This document shows positions 1 through 12,050 of a stretch of DNA of 64,000 nucleotides, piece by piece. The notes under the pieces are model-generated. The model saw nothing but the letters and a program-made list of their open reading frames with translations. It did not search any database and was not told where the DNA came from. Where the stretch lies: positions 124,001-188,000 of the forward strand of contig CAVWXY010000010.1 in NCBI GenBank assembly GCA_963758945.1, written 5' to 3'. Source of the stretch: VAZQ01 sp963758945 (GTDB lineage Bacteria; Pseudomonadota; Alphaproteobacteria; Rhizobiales; Xanthobacteraceae). The translations under genes and the position numbers were made by a program. The stretch's first letter is position 1; every line of letters starts with the position of its first letter.

Positions 1-132
1 CTCGGTATCTTGGTGGTGCGTAAGCGCGCTGCCCGCATGGGACGCAATCCTGCGACAGGCGAGCCGATTCAGATCAAAGCCAGCAAGAAAGTCGCCTTCC
101 GCCCGGCCAAGGAACTCAAGGAAGCGGTGTGA
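1..132 (+). CDS. HU-family DNA-binding protein, C-terminal part
   Basis: The reading frame enters the window open and ends at a TGA after 43 codons. The residues RMGRNPATGEPIQIKASKK are the DNA-binding arm signature of HU/IHF-type histone-like proteins, and the ending KELKEAV is typical of alphaproteobacterial HU. HU is a nucleoid protein that binds and bends DNA without sequence specificity. The gene converges on the leftward genes that follow, so it is not co-directional with lon as hupB often is. The 5' half lies outside the window, so it cannot be decided whether this is hupB or another HU paralogue. Confidence 0.9.
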   Translation, partial: LGILVVRKRAARMGRNPATGEPIQIKASKKVAFRPAKELKEAV

Positions 133-295
133 CCGCATGCCCGGTTGGTTGCGGGCAACTGTTTTACGCCACCGCCGCATCACGTCGGCGGCCTGCTCGG
201 AGGCCGCCGGCGCACCTTATGTTGGAATGCCGGAATCGTGAAAGGGGCGGCCTGAGCGATGCGCGCTCATCCGATCCGTGCGTGTCTCGCTTCGC

Positions 296-481
296 TCAGT
301 CGCTTGCATCGGACAACGCCCGAACAGCGCTCTCGGGGACTTCAGCGAACTCGCAATTGTTGGCAACGCGTATCCAAGAGTCCCGCAGCTTGAGGAATAG
401 GATGCGCGTGTGCTCGTCGTCGGCTTCCTCGGCGCAGGCGGCGCAATCAGCCGCCTTCGCCCAAGCCTCCCTCGCCAACAT
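296..481 (-). CDS. Small conserved hypothetical protein (61 aa)
   Basis: A 61-residue protein starting MLAREAW. The start is chosen because GGGGGAGGAC lies 4-6 bases before the ATG, a strong ribosome binding site; longer upstream versions lack one. The pattern of alanine, acidic residues and LFLKLRDSW resembles short helical proteins common in Bradyrhizobium and relatives, in which a cluster of residues precedes an F-L-x-L-x-x-x-W segment. No function is known. It stands alone between HU and tRNA-Val. Codon use is a little less GC-rich than its neighbours. Confidence 0.55.
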   Translation of the reverse strand: MLAREAWAKAADCAACAEEADDEHTRILFLKLRDSWIRVANNCEFAEVPESAVRALSDASD

Positions 482-595
482 GATCGTCCTCCCCCGCCGC
501 GCTACTCGGTGCGCGGCCACGACTTGCAACGTCGGGCGGCGACCCGAGTTCCACAACCTGAGCACGTTGCGCTGCGGAGCCACTATTGCGGAGAC

Positions 596-671
596 TGGTG
601 GGCGGTGACGGACTCGAACCGCCGACATCCTGCGTGTAAAACAGGCGCTCTACCAACTGAGCTAACCGCCC
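596..671 (-). tRNA. tRNA-Val (anticodon UAC)
   Basis: On the minus strand a full cloverleaf is readable: acceptor GGGCGGT pairs with ACCGCCC, the anticodon loop is TTTACAC, the T-loop is GGTTCGAGTCC-like, and CCA is encoded. The anticodon TAC gives valine. Confidence 0.97.
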
Positions 672-828
672 TCGCGTCACCCTTATCGCTGCACGGCGCG
701 GGGAGGCAAGCGGCTTCGGCGCGCCATTGCTGGCGACCGGCAGGCGTTTTCATCACATGTCGCGGGGTGCGGAGCTGGGGCGCCGTGACCGGCGCGCCCA
801 GCTCTTCATGGAGCGTGCTGACCCAGGA

Positions 829-1245
829 TCAGCTCGCGGTGCGTCCTGCATTCTTCGGCGGATGGAAGCCCGCTCCGAGCGAGTCCTTCTCGCACATATA
901 GGCGCCCTGCTTGGTGTGGCCGTAGTTCTGGCTGCCGCTGGCGTGGTAGACGTTCGACCTCAGATTGACCCAGACCACCGTATCGTCCGGGCAGTTCGCC
1001 TTGGCCTCGGCCTCGGTCTCGTACTGATCCTTGCCCGCCGTGGCCACGGCGGGCAGTGGCAAGCCGCGGCATTCCGCCACGAAAACGCGCTTGGTTTTGC
1101 CGCTTGCCTGGATCGAGGCCTTGTTCGCGCTCCATTCGTCATTGCATTGCCTGGCTGTCTTCTGTTGCGCGATGGCGGACTGCGAAAACGCCAGCGAGCC
1201 TGCCAGCGCCGCACAGGCGACTGCCGTAGCGAAGGTCGGTTTCAT
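829..1245 (-). CDS. Small exported protein of unknown function
   Basis: 138 residues beginning MKPTFATAVACAALAGSLAF, a signal peptide with a likely cut after SAIAQQ, so it should be periplasmic. The C-terminal half contains CPDDTVVWVNLRSNVYH and GAYMCEKDS. This block recurs in small exported alphaproteobacterial proteins, with two conserved cysteines that may form a disulfide. The ATG at 1245 is preferred over the GTG at 1248 because GGAG sits 7 bases upstream. Its leader region carries a TTGACA-35 box between two LexA-type boxes, which suggests DNA-damage control. No enzymatic motif is visible and the function is unknown. Confidence 0.75.
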   Translation of the reverse strand: MKPTFATAVACAALAGSLAFSQSAIAQQKTARQCNDEWSANKASIQASGKTKRVFVAECRGLPLPAVATAGKDQYETEAEAKANCPDDTVVWVNLRSNVYHASGSQNYGHTKQGAYMCEKDSLGAGFHPPKNAGRTAS

Positions 1246-1356
1246 CACACATCTCCGAAATAGCCTCGCCGGACGCTTCCGGACGAAAGCATCGGCGGGA
1301 ACGAACTGCCGCGTTTGGCGGCTGCATGGCCCGCAGCCTCAACCGGCAGCGCCGCA

Positions 1357-1401
1357 TATGTTCTCTCTTTGTTCTTGCCGTGTCAAGAACGAATAAAGAA
1401 C
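1357..1401 (-). promoter_or_regulatory. Promoter region with two LexA-type boxes
   Basis: Reading the minus strand, GAAC-N7-GAAC (1360-1374) and GTTC-N7-GTTC (1387-1401) flank a perfect TTGACA at 1386-1381. GAAC-N7-GAAC is the known SOS (LexA) box of rhizobia and other Alphaproteobacteria. A -10 box is unclear (GAACAT at 17-bp spacing). The nearest gene reading away from it is the exported protein at 829-1245, with a leader of about 100 bases. Confidence 0.6.
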
Positions 1402-1410
1402 AAACCGGAG

Positions 1411-1443
1411 CAAAAAAGGCGGCGCCGGTAAGCGCCGCCTTTG
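1411..1443 (-). terminator. Rho-independent terminator of lon
   Basis: On the minus strand the stem GGCGGCGC / GCGCCGCC with a short loop is followed by TTTTTT. It lies 28 bases after the lon stop codon. Confidence 0.85.
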
Positions 1444-1470
1444 AAGAGGTTTCGCCGACCGGCGCGGAGA

Positions 1471-3912
<2,442 letters not shown>

Positions 3913-4231
3913 GGCCCCAAGTCCTTGTTGTTGTGCCCCTCGCCCGTGACCCGCCGATGCGGCGTCATGGTCGAGTGCAGAGCTGGGCCGGGAAGGGAAC
4001 GCGGTTGGTCCAATAAGGACGGCTCAAGAGAACCGCGCGCCGCAGGGTGGGTACGAAAACCCTCCCCGGAGAATCTCGATATTCCGTACGCCTTTTGCTT
4101 CGCAGCCAATAGGTGGCGACGGGTGGCGCCGGAGTCAAGTAAACCCGAAAATTCAAGCAAATAGCGGCGTTGTGATGGCCGGCCCGGGCGGGCGATGGAC
4201 GAATCGGCCGCGCCCTGTAGTTGCAGCGCCC

Positions 4232-5500
<1,269 letters not shown>

Positions 5501-5767
5501 TCCATCTCTCCGTCGGCTGGCTGCCGCGAGGGCGAGCCGGCCGCGCAACTGCGAATCATATCAAGGGGCCGCTTAAGAGTCCGTAGCTGCAACGCCACAC
5601 GCCTCCGCCCCTTTCGGGCCAGCCCGCCCAAATCGCCCCTAGCGAACCACGGTACCGAGGGGATAATCAAGATTTTGTTAATGATGAAAAATCAGGCCCA
5701 TGGCGGCTTTTTGACCGATTCCGAGCCGGCGCACCCCGGATCAGGAGCCCGCGGGGATGAATAATCC

Positions 5768-6397
5768 TCACGCCTTGGGTACCTCTTCCGGTCGCTTCTC
5801 GATGACCTTGTCCACCACGCCCCATTCCACCGCCAGTTCCCCGGTGAGGAAGTAGTCGCGCTCGAGCGCATCCTCGATCTTCTTGAGCGGCTGGCCGGTA
5901 TGCTTCACGTAAATCTCGTTCAGGCGCTTCTTTATGTTTAGGATCTCCTGGGCGTGCAGCATGATGTCGGTCGCCTGCCCCTGGAAGCCGCCGGACGGCT
6001 GATGCAGCATGATGCGGGAATTGGGTAGCGCGAACCGCATATCCTTGTGCCCTGCGGCGAGCAGGAGCGAGCCCATCGAGGCGGCTTGGCCGACGCACAA
6101 GGTCGATACCGCAGGCCGCACGAACTGCATCGTGTCGTAGATCGCGAGCCCGGACGTCACGACGCCACCGGGCGAGTTGATGTACATCGCGATCTCTTTC
6201 TTCGGATTGTCCGCTTCTAGGAACAGGAGCTGCGCGACCACGAGCGTCGCCATGGTGTCCTCGACCGGGCCGCTGATGAAGATGATGCGCTCCTTGAGAA
6301 GGCGCGAGAAAATGTCGTAGGCGCGCTCTCCCCGGTTGGTTTGCTCGACCACCATCGGGACGAGGGTGTTCATGTAGGTGTCGTGAGGGTCACGCAT
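5768..6397 (-). CDS. clpP: ATP-dependent Clp protease proteolytic subunit ClpP
   Basis: 209 residues with the catalytic triad in place: Ser in GQAASMGS, His in MLHQPSGG, and Asp in the ERDYFLTGELA region. It forms the two-ring, 14-subunit peptidase chamber used by ClpX and ClpA. Only 8 bases separate its ATG from the stop of the upstream small zinc-domain gene, and its ribosome binding region overlaps the end of that gene, so the two are probably translationally coupled. Confidence 0.98.
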   Translation of the reverse strand: MRDPHDTYMNTLVPMVVEQTNRGERAYDIFSRLLKERIIFISGPVEDTMATLVVAQLLFLEADNPKKEIAMYINSPGGVVTSGLAIYDTMQFVRPAVSTLCVGQAASMGSLLLAAGHKDMRFALPNSRIMLHQPSGGFQGQATDIMLHAQEILNIKKRLNEIYVKHTGQPLKKIEDALERDYFLTGELAVEWGVVDKVIEKRPEEVPKA

Positions 6398-6405
6398 TGG
6401 TCAGC

Positions 6406-6618
6406 CTACTTTCGGGGCGGCGGACGGCGTCGGAGGGAAGCTCCGTGCTGCTCCAGAACCGCGACGCACGCCTTGATGCACCTATCACAGATATACACGG
6501 ACGGCCCCGCCACAAGTCTCTCCACCTCGTTGGCGCGCTTGCCGCAGAACGAGCAGCGAAGTCCCGACTGCGGCCGCAGCGATCGCGCCATGTCCGCGAG
6601 CTTCGTCAAAGCGCCCAT
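6406..6618 (-). CDS. Stand-alone ClpX-type zinc-binding domain protein
   Basis: 70 residues consisting of almost nothing but the C4 zinc-binding domain of ClpX: Cys22-x2-Cys25 and Cys44-x2-Cys47, with CSFCGKRANEVERLVAGP closely matching the ClpX start CSFCGKSQHEVRKLIAGP in the same operon. No AAA+ module follows; the tail is basic (RRRPPPRK). In ClpX this domain dimerises and binds adaptors and some substrates. A free copy could therefore bind ClpX or compete for adaptors; that is inference. It sits between tig and clpP, 8 bases before clpP. The start at 6618 has only a weak GGGGGA directly before it. Confidence 0.8.
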   Translation of the reverse strand: MGALTKLADMARSLRPQSGLRCSFCGKRANEVERLVAGPSVYICDRCIKACVAVLEQHGASLRRRPPPRK

Positions 6619-6712
6619 TCCCCCACATCCACGATTCGCGCTGCCGCAACAGCCGGGTTTGTAGCCCGCATGCGGCGGAGCGCAAGCGGGCGCGGGCTCT
6701 GCTCCGCTCCGT

Positions 6713-8074
6713 CTAGGCGGGCGGGGTGTCGCCCTCGTCGTCCTTGACGAGCTCCTCGCGCGAGACCTGCTGCTCGGTTATGGAGGCGAGCTCGAGCAGG
6801 AAATCGACAACCTTCTCCTCGAAGATCGGCGCCCGTAGGCCCGCCACGGCAGCGGGGTTTTTGCGATAATAGTCCCAAATCTCCTGCTCGCGCCCGGGCA
6901 CCTGGCGGGCACGCTCGACTATGGCGCGCGTGATCTCCTCCTCCGGCACCGTAATCTTGTTGCGCTCGCCGATCTCGGCCAGCACGAGACCGAGTCGCAC
7001 GCGCCGCTCGGCAATGGCCCGATATTCCTCCCGCGCCTGCTCTTCCGTGGTGCCCTCGTCGGCAAAAGTTCGGCCTTGCGCCTTGAGGTCGCCTTCGACC
7101 GCGCTCCAGACGCTCTTGAACTCGTCTTCCGCCAGCGTGGGGGGCAGCCCAAATTTATGCATCTCGTCGAGCCTGTCGAGGAGCCGGCGCTTGAGCCGTT
7201 GACGGCTGAGCGCCGCGTGCTCTTGCTGGAGCCGGCCCTTGACCGCCTCCCTGAGCTTGTCGAGCGAGTCGAGGCCGAGCGACTTCGCGAACGCGTCATC
7301 GATCGTTACCGGCCCCGGCGCCTCGACCGACTTCGCCGTCACGTCGAACTCGGCCTCCTTCCCGGCAAGCTGCGAGTTCGGATAGTTCGCCGGAAACGTG
7401 ACCTTCACGCGTCGAGCCTCGCCGGCACCCATGCCGATGAGCTGATCCTCGAAACCTGGGATGAAGGTGCCGGAGCCGACATTGACGGCAACGTCGCCCC
7501 CGGTGCCGCCCTCGAACGGTACGCCGCCGATGCTGCCGGTGAAGTCAATGACGACGCGGTCGCCCGTGTCGACCTTGGCTCCCTCCCCTTTGGCGGCGAA
7601 GGGGCGGTTCTGCCCCGCGATCCGATCGAGCGCTTCCTGGACCTGCGCGTCGGTGACCTCGGCGACCTGGCGCTCGAGCTTGATGCCCTTGAAGTCGGCG
7701 AGCTCGATCTTCGGCAGGATCTCGAGCGCGACCGTGTAGGCGAGATCGGATTGCCCGCCGAGGACCTTCGCCACCTCGGTCTCTTCGTTCGGGATGGTGA
7801 CCTTGGGCTCCATCGCGAGCTTGAGGCCACGCTCGCTGACGATCTGGGCGTTGAGTTCGCGGATCACCGCGTCGATGGTCTCGGCCATCACCGCCTTGCC
7901 GTAGATCTTCTTGAGGTGCGCCACCGGCACCTTGCCCGGACGGAAGCCGCGCAACTGCACGCGGTCCTTGAGCTCGCCCAGCCGTTCGCTCACCCGCGCC
8001 TCGAGGTCGGCAGCCGGCACCTGGACCTGGAATTCGCGCTTGAGGCCGTCGGAAACTGTCTCTGTGACTTGCAT
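6713..8074 (-). CDS. tig: Trigger factor (ribosome-associated chaperone and prolyl isomerase)
   Basis: 453 residues. The ribosome-binding N-domain shows the signature GFRPGKVP. The FKBP-like middle domain follows (GDRVVIDFTGSIGGVPFEGG), then the C-terminal helical arms that cradle nascent chains. The start is MQVTETV, the usual alphaproteobacterial N-terminus; an upstream TTG would add three residues. It meets nascent proteins at the ribosome exit tunnel. It heads the leftward run tig, zinc-domain gene, clpP, clpX, lon and lies just after tRNA-Leu. Confidence 0.97.
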   Translation of the reverse strand: MQVTETVSDGLKREFQVQVPAADLEARVSERLGELKDRVQLRGFRPGKVPVAHLKKIYGKAVMAETIDAVIRELNAQIVSERGLKLAMEPKVTIPNEETEVAKVLGGQSDLAYTVALEILPKIELADFKGIKLERQVAEVTDAQVQEALDRIAGQNRPFAAKGEGAKVDTGDRVVIDFTGSIGGVPFEGGTGGDVAVNVGSGTFIPGFEDQLIGMGAGEARRVKVTFPANYPNSQLAGKEAEFDVTAKSVEAPGPVTIDDAFAKSLGLDSLDKLREAVKGRLQQEHAALSRQRLKRRLLDRLDEMHKFGLPPTLAEDEFKSVWSAVEGDLKAQGRTFADEGTTEEQAREEYRAIAERRVRLGLVLAEIGERNKITVPEEEITRAIVERARQVPGREQEIWDYYRKNPAAVAGLRAPIFEEKVVDFLLELASITEQQVSREELVKDDEGDTPPA

Positions 8075-8156
8075 GGATGACAATCTACATGTTCTGGCCG
8101 GGCCCGTGGCGGCCGGGCGGCGGGGTTGGTCCCGTCGAAGTTGCCTTGTTCCGGCG

Positions 8157-8241
8157 TGGTGCGGGCGGAGGGATTTGAACCCCCACGACTCTCGTCACGG
8201 GAACCTAAATCCCGCGCGTCTACCAATTCCGCCACGCCCGC
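8157..8241 (-). tRNA. tRNA-Leu (anticodon UAG)
   Basis: The minus strand gives a type II tRNA with long variable arm: acceptor GCGGGCG/CGCCCGC, anticodon stem-loop CGGGA-TTTAGGT-TCCCG, T-loop GGTTCAAATCC and encoded CCA. Anticodon TAG reads leucine codons. Confidence 0.97.
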
Positions 8242-8537
8242 AAAGGGCAGCTTCGGCGCTCACCGACTTGCGTTGCGGCCGGGCGGCGCGGCTTATATCA
8301 CGCCTCGCGCGCGGCGCACGACAAAAGATAGGCGAGGCGGCGACCCTTCTCAACCGGCGAGTCGGCGGCGAAATCCGCACATCGGCGGGATGCCGAAATC
8401 GCATCGAGAGGGGTGCCAGTTGCTATAAATCGGGGACGGAACCCCGCGCCGTCCTGCGCGTCCCGCCCGCCAGACGCGCGGCCCGGCCGGAGAGTAGAGA
8501 GAGCGGTGGATCCAAGGCGTATTCCAGCGGGCCGACG

Positions 8538-9788
8538 ATGACAGCGCACGCCCGACCGACGTCGCGTCGATGTTTTCTCATCGGCGCCGCCGCCGTTGCA
8601 GGCTTCGGCGAGCCCCCGCGCGCGCAGGCGCAGATCGCATCCGACGGATTTCGCCTGCTGCGCGCCCATGCCGCCGCTGCCGGCCAGGAGGCGCCGTCGG
8701 CCCGGCCGGTTCTTCGCTATGATGGCGCCCAGCCAGGGCCGACGCTGCGGGTCCAACGCGGCAAAGAGCTGCGCGTGCGCCTGCTCAACGCTCTCGCGGA
8801 GCCGACCAGCGTGCACTGGCACGGCATCCGAGTGCCCAATGCCATGGATGGCGTGCCGGCATTGACCCAGCCGGCGGTGGCACCCGGCGCGAGCTTCGAT
8901 TACCGGTTTCACCCGCCGGATGCGGGGACCTTCTGGTACCACGCACTCGCGGGAGCCCAGGTCGATCAAGGTCTCCACGGCGCGCTGATCGTCGAGGAAG
9001 CTCAACCCGTCCCGGTCGATCGGGATGTCGTGCTCATGCTCGGCACCCCCGCCGGCGCGGCCGACACCATGGTCCTGGTCAACGGATCGCTGCGTCCCGA
9101 TATCGCGGTGAGAAGCGGGGAGCGGCTTCGCCTGCGGCTGATCAATGCCAGCGCCGCCCGCAGCGTTGCGCTCCGGCTCGAAGGCCATGCTCCCTGGGTC
9201 ATGGCCATCGACGGCCAGCCGGCGGAACCGTTTCTGGCGCGCGACAGCCGCGTCGGGCTCGGACCCGGCAACCGCGTCGACCTGTTCGTCGACTTGACGC
9301 ACGCGAGCGGCACGGTCGCGCCGCTCAGCGGGGGCGTTGCCGACGAGCGCACGCTCGCACGGCTCGTCTATGAGCACGGAGTTGAGGTGCGCGATACGCG
9401 CCGTGCGCAGCCGCCGCCGCTGCCGCCCAACCCCCTGCCGGCGCGCATCAACCTCAGGGATTCGCTCAAGGCGGACATCACGGTGGCGCACGCCATGCCG
9501 CTCGATCCGACTGGAGCGCCTGCGTTCGCGGTCAAACGCGGGCGGGCCGTAACATTAGGGCTCCGCAATCCCGGCGGGGGTCCCTGGGCCGTACATCTTC
9601 ATGGCCATTCCTTCCGCTGGCTCGACCGGCTAGACGACGGCTGGAAGCCCTACTGGATGGATACGCTGGTGGTAAGCCGGACCGAGCGCATCGCCTTCGT
9701 CGCCGACAATCCCGGGAAATGGCTGATCGGCTGCCACATGCTGGAGCGCGGGGATAGCGATACGGGCTTTTGGTTCGCGGTGACCTGA
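8538..9788 (+). CDS. Multicopper-oxidase-like exported protein with incomplete copper sites
   Basis: 416 residues with a twin-arginine type signal (SRRCFLIGAAAVAGFG) and cupredoxin folds. Family motifs are recognisable: HWHGIRVP at 93, GTFWYHALAGAQVDQGLHG, HLHGHSFRWL and GCHMLERGDSDTGFW. Several copper ligands are missing, however. The usual WYHSH is WYHAL, and the usual HCHxxxH is GCHMLER, so trinuclear and type 1 sites should be incomplete. It may bind fewer coppers, or have a different role. The start is the first ATG before the signal peptide; the ribosome binding site is weak. It is a single-gene unit divergent from tRNA-Leu. Confidence 0.8.
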   Translation: MTAHARPTSRRCFLIGAAAVAGFGEPPRAQAQIASDGFRLLRAHAAAAGQEAPSARPVLRYDGAQPGPTLRVQRGKELRVRLLNALAEPTSVHWHGIRVPNAMDGVPALTQPAVAPGASFDYRFHPPDAGTFWYHALAGAQVDQGLHGALIVEEAQPVPVDRDVVLMLGTPAGAADTMVLVNGSLRPDIAVRSGERLRLRLINASAARSVALRLEGHAPWVMAIDGQPAEPFLARDSRVGLGPGNRVDLFVDLTHASGTVAPLSGGVADERTLARLVYEHGVEVRDTRRAQPPPLPPNPLPARINLRDSLKADITVAHAMPLDPTGAPAFAVKRGRAVTLGLRNPGGGPWAVHLHGHSFRWLDRLDDGWKPYWMDTLVVSRTERIAFVADNPGKWLIGCHMLERGDSDTGFWFAVT

Positions 9789-9874
9789 GCGCCCGCGATT
9801 GACCGAAATCGGCCAGGCCCGCCGCGCGACAAGGGTACCGGTTGACCGGGTGCGCCGCCATCGACCGAGGCCGG

Positions 9875-11377
9875 TCAGGCGCAACCGGACCGATCGGTCG
9901 CATGCTCGAAAAGCCGCCGGTAGACGCGGGTGAGCGCTTCCGGCAGGTCCTCGGAAATGAGCCCCGGGCCGGCCGCGTTGCCCGCCTCCCCGTGCAGCCA
10001 CACCGCCGCTGCTGCGGCCTCGAATGCGGGCATCCCCTGGGCGAGACAGCCGGCCGCCACGCCGGCAAGCACGTCGCCCGACCCGGCAGTGGCGAGCCAG
10101 GACGGAGCGTTGTGGGCGATCGCGGCCCGGCCGTCGGGCGCGGCAACGACGGTGTCGGCCCCCTTGAGCAAGACCACCGCAGCCGCCGTTTCAGCGGCGG
10201 CGCGAGCCCTTTGAAGCTTAGATTGAGATTGGTCGACCAGAGATTTGAAAAGGCGAGAGAACTCTCCCTCATGTGGGGTCAGGAGCGTGGCCGCGTCGCG
10301 CTCCTTTAACGGACCGATCAGCGCCTGCGGCTCGTCCGCGAAGCTGATCAAGGCATCGGCGTCGAGCACGACCGCGCGCTTGCCTGCGAGCGCCGCCAGT
10401 ACCAAGTCCCGCATCTCCCGTCCCACACCGCCGCCTGGGCCCAGCACAACGGCGTTGCGGCGGGGGTCGTGCAGGAAATCGCCCAGCTCGGCGGCACCAT
10501 CGACCGGCCTTACCATCACCGCGAGGTTCGTGGCCGCGTTGACAGCGAGGGCGTCGCGCGGGCTCGCGATGGTGACGAGGCCGGCACCGGCCCGCAAAGC
10601 CCCTCGTGCCGCGAGCCGGGCCGCACCGGTCGAGGCGAGGCCGCCCGACACCACGACTGCGTGGCCACGGACGTATTTGTGCCCGCCGGCGCGCGGCACG
10701 GGGAAACGCTCGGCCCAAAGCTCGGGTGCGTTGATTGAAGTCTTCGGCTTGATCCGCTCGAGCACGCTTGCGGGGATGCCGATGTCGGCGACGCTTAGCC
10801 TTCCGCAATGGAGCCGACCCGGCAGCAGCATGTGGCCGCTCTTGCGGCGGAAGAAGGTCACGGTCTCCGCGGCTTTCACCGCGACGCCCATCACCGCCCC
10901 GCTGGTGCCGTTGATGCCGCTCGGCAGGTCGACGGCGTGGACGCAAGGGGCTGCGTTCATGGCCTCGATCATGGCGCGCGCCAAGCCCTCGACCGGCCGG
11001 TCGAGACCGGCCCCGAACAGCGCGTCGATGACGACATCGGCGGGCGCCAGCGGCTCCGGCACGGCGGCCGCGCAGGGCCCGTTCCAGCGCTGCGCCGCCA
11101 GCGCCGCATCGCCTTTGAGCCGCTCGCGCTCGCCGACGAGGAGCACGCGCACGCGGTAGCGGCGTTCCGCCAACAGGCGCGCGGCGACAAAGCCGTCGCC
11201 GCCATTGTTGCCGGGTCCGGCGACCACGGCGACCTGCGTGCCGGGCGGATGGCGCGCGGCGACGCTGTCGGCGACCGCGCGGCCGGCATTCTCCATCAGC
11301 TGGATGCCGGGGACCCCGCCTGCAATCGTGAGGCGATCGGCCTCAGCCATCTCGTCGGTGGTCAGCAATTCGATCAT
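9875..11377 (-). CDS. nnr: Bifunctional NAD(P)HX epimerase / ADP-dependent dehydratase
   Basis: About 500 residues. The N-terminal YjeF-type epimerase domain has GPGNNGGDGFVAARLL and the acidic INGTSGAV region. The C-terminal ribokinase-like dehydratase domain has VLGPGGGVG, the substrate loop LTPHEGEFSRL and the nucleotide-binding block ATAGSGDVLAGV. It repairs hydrated NADH and NADPH in the cytoplasm. The ATG at 11377 or a GTG three codons earlier could start the protein; neither has a strong ribosome binding site. It diverges from glnB. Confidence 0.95.
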   Translation of the reverse strand: MIELLTTDEMAEADRLTIAGGVPGIQLMENAGRAVADSVAARHPPGTQVAVVAGPGNNGGDGFVAARLLAERRYRVRVLLVGERERLKGDAALAAQRWNGPCAAAVPEPLAPADVVIDALFGAGLDRPVEGLARAMIEAMNAAPCVHAVDLPSGINGTSGAVMGVAVKAAETVTFFRRKSGHMLLPGRLHCGRLSVADIGIPASVLERIKPKTSINAPELWAERFPVPRAGGHKYVRGHAVVVSGGLASTGAARLAARGALRAGAGLVTIASPRDALAVNAATNLAVMVRPVDGAAELGDFLHDPRRNAVVLGPGGGVGREMRDLVLAALAGKRAVVLDADALISFADEPQALIGPLKERDAATLLTPHEGEFSRLFKSLVDQSQSKLQRARAAAETAAAVVLLKGADTVVAAPDGRAAIAHNAPSWLATAGSGDVLAGVAAGCLAQGMPAFEAAAAAVWLHGEAGNAAGPGLISEDLPEALTRVYRRLFEHATDRSGCA

Positions 11378-11570
11378 TGCCGCCACAGAGTAACGCCGCC
11401 GCCCGACACCGCGTCAATTCTTTTGCCCGCAGCGGGAGATACGCGTCCCTGATCGCAAAATAGGCAAATTGCCCAAACTCTAATCTGAGGCTACTCTCAA
11501 GCGCCCGGGTCGGCCTAGCGGTTGGCCGTTAAATGCCTGTCCGGTAGTCGCTTTTTCCGCTTCTGGGGGC

Positions 11571-11586
11571 TTGGCACGGACCCTGC
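11571..11586 (+). promoter_or_regulatory. Sigma-54 (RpoN) promoter of glnB-glnA
   Basis: TTGGCACGGACCCTGC matches the -24/-12 consensus: the GG and GC doublets are exactly 10 bases apart. It lies 59 bases before the glnB start codon. Nitrogen-regulated sigma-54 promoters before glnB are known in rhizobia. Confidence 0.75.
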
Positions 11587-11645
11587 TAACCGTGAGCGCG
11601 GCCGAGCCAGCGGGCACCGCCGGCAGGCCAAGGGAAGGAAACGCG

Positions 11646-11984
11646 ATGAAGAAGATCGAGGCGGTGATCAAGCCCTTCAAACTCGACGAAGTGAAGGAGG
11701 CACTGCAGGAGGTTGGACTGCAAGGCATCACGGTCACCGAAGCCAAGGGCTTTGGCCGGCAGAAAGGGCATACCGAGCTCTACCGCGGAGCCGAATACGT
11801 CGTGGATTTTCTCCCCAAGGTGAAGATCGAGATTGTGCTCGGCGACGACATGGTCGAGAAAGCCATCGAGGCGATCCGCCGCGCCGCCCAGACCGGGAGG
11901 ATCGGCGACGGAAAGATCTTCGTCTCCAATATCGAAGAAGCCATACGGATCAGAACGGGGGAGTCCGGACTGGACGCCATCTGA
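11646..11984 (+). CDS. glnB: Nitrogen regulatory protein P-II
   Basis: 112 residues, the standard size. The T-loop TELYRGAEYVVDF contains Tyr51, the site uridylylated by GlnD. The C-terminal part has the PII signature region GRIGDGKIFV. PII senses 2-oxoglutarate, ATP and glutamine status, and controls glutamine synthetase adenylylation and NtrB. GGAAGGAAAC precedes the ATG. It is followed by glnA after 66 bases, and both are probably read from the sigma-54 promoter upstream. Confidence 0.97.
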   Translation: MKKIEAVIKPFKLDEVKEALQEVGLQGITVTEAKGFGRQKGHTELYRGAEYVVDFLPKVKIEIVLGDDMVEKAIEAIRRAAQTGRIGDGKIFVSNIEEAIRIRTGESGLDAI

Positions 11985-12050
11985 GCCGCGGGTTCCGCAC
12001 GACTGCCCCACTTCAGCGCCAGGCCAGCCAGACGAAAGGTACGCATTCCA

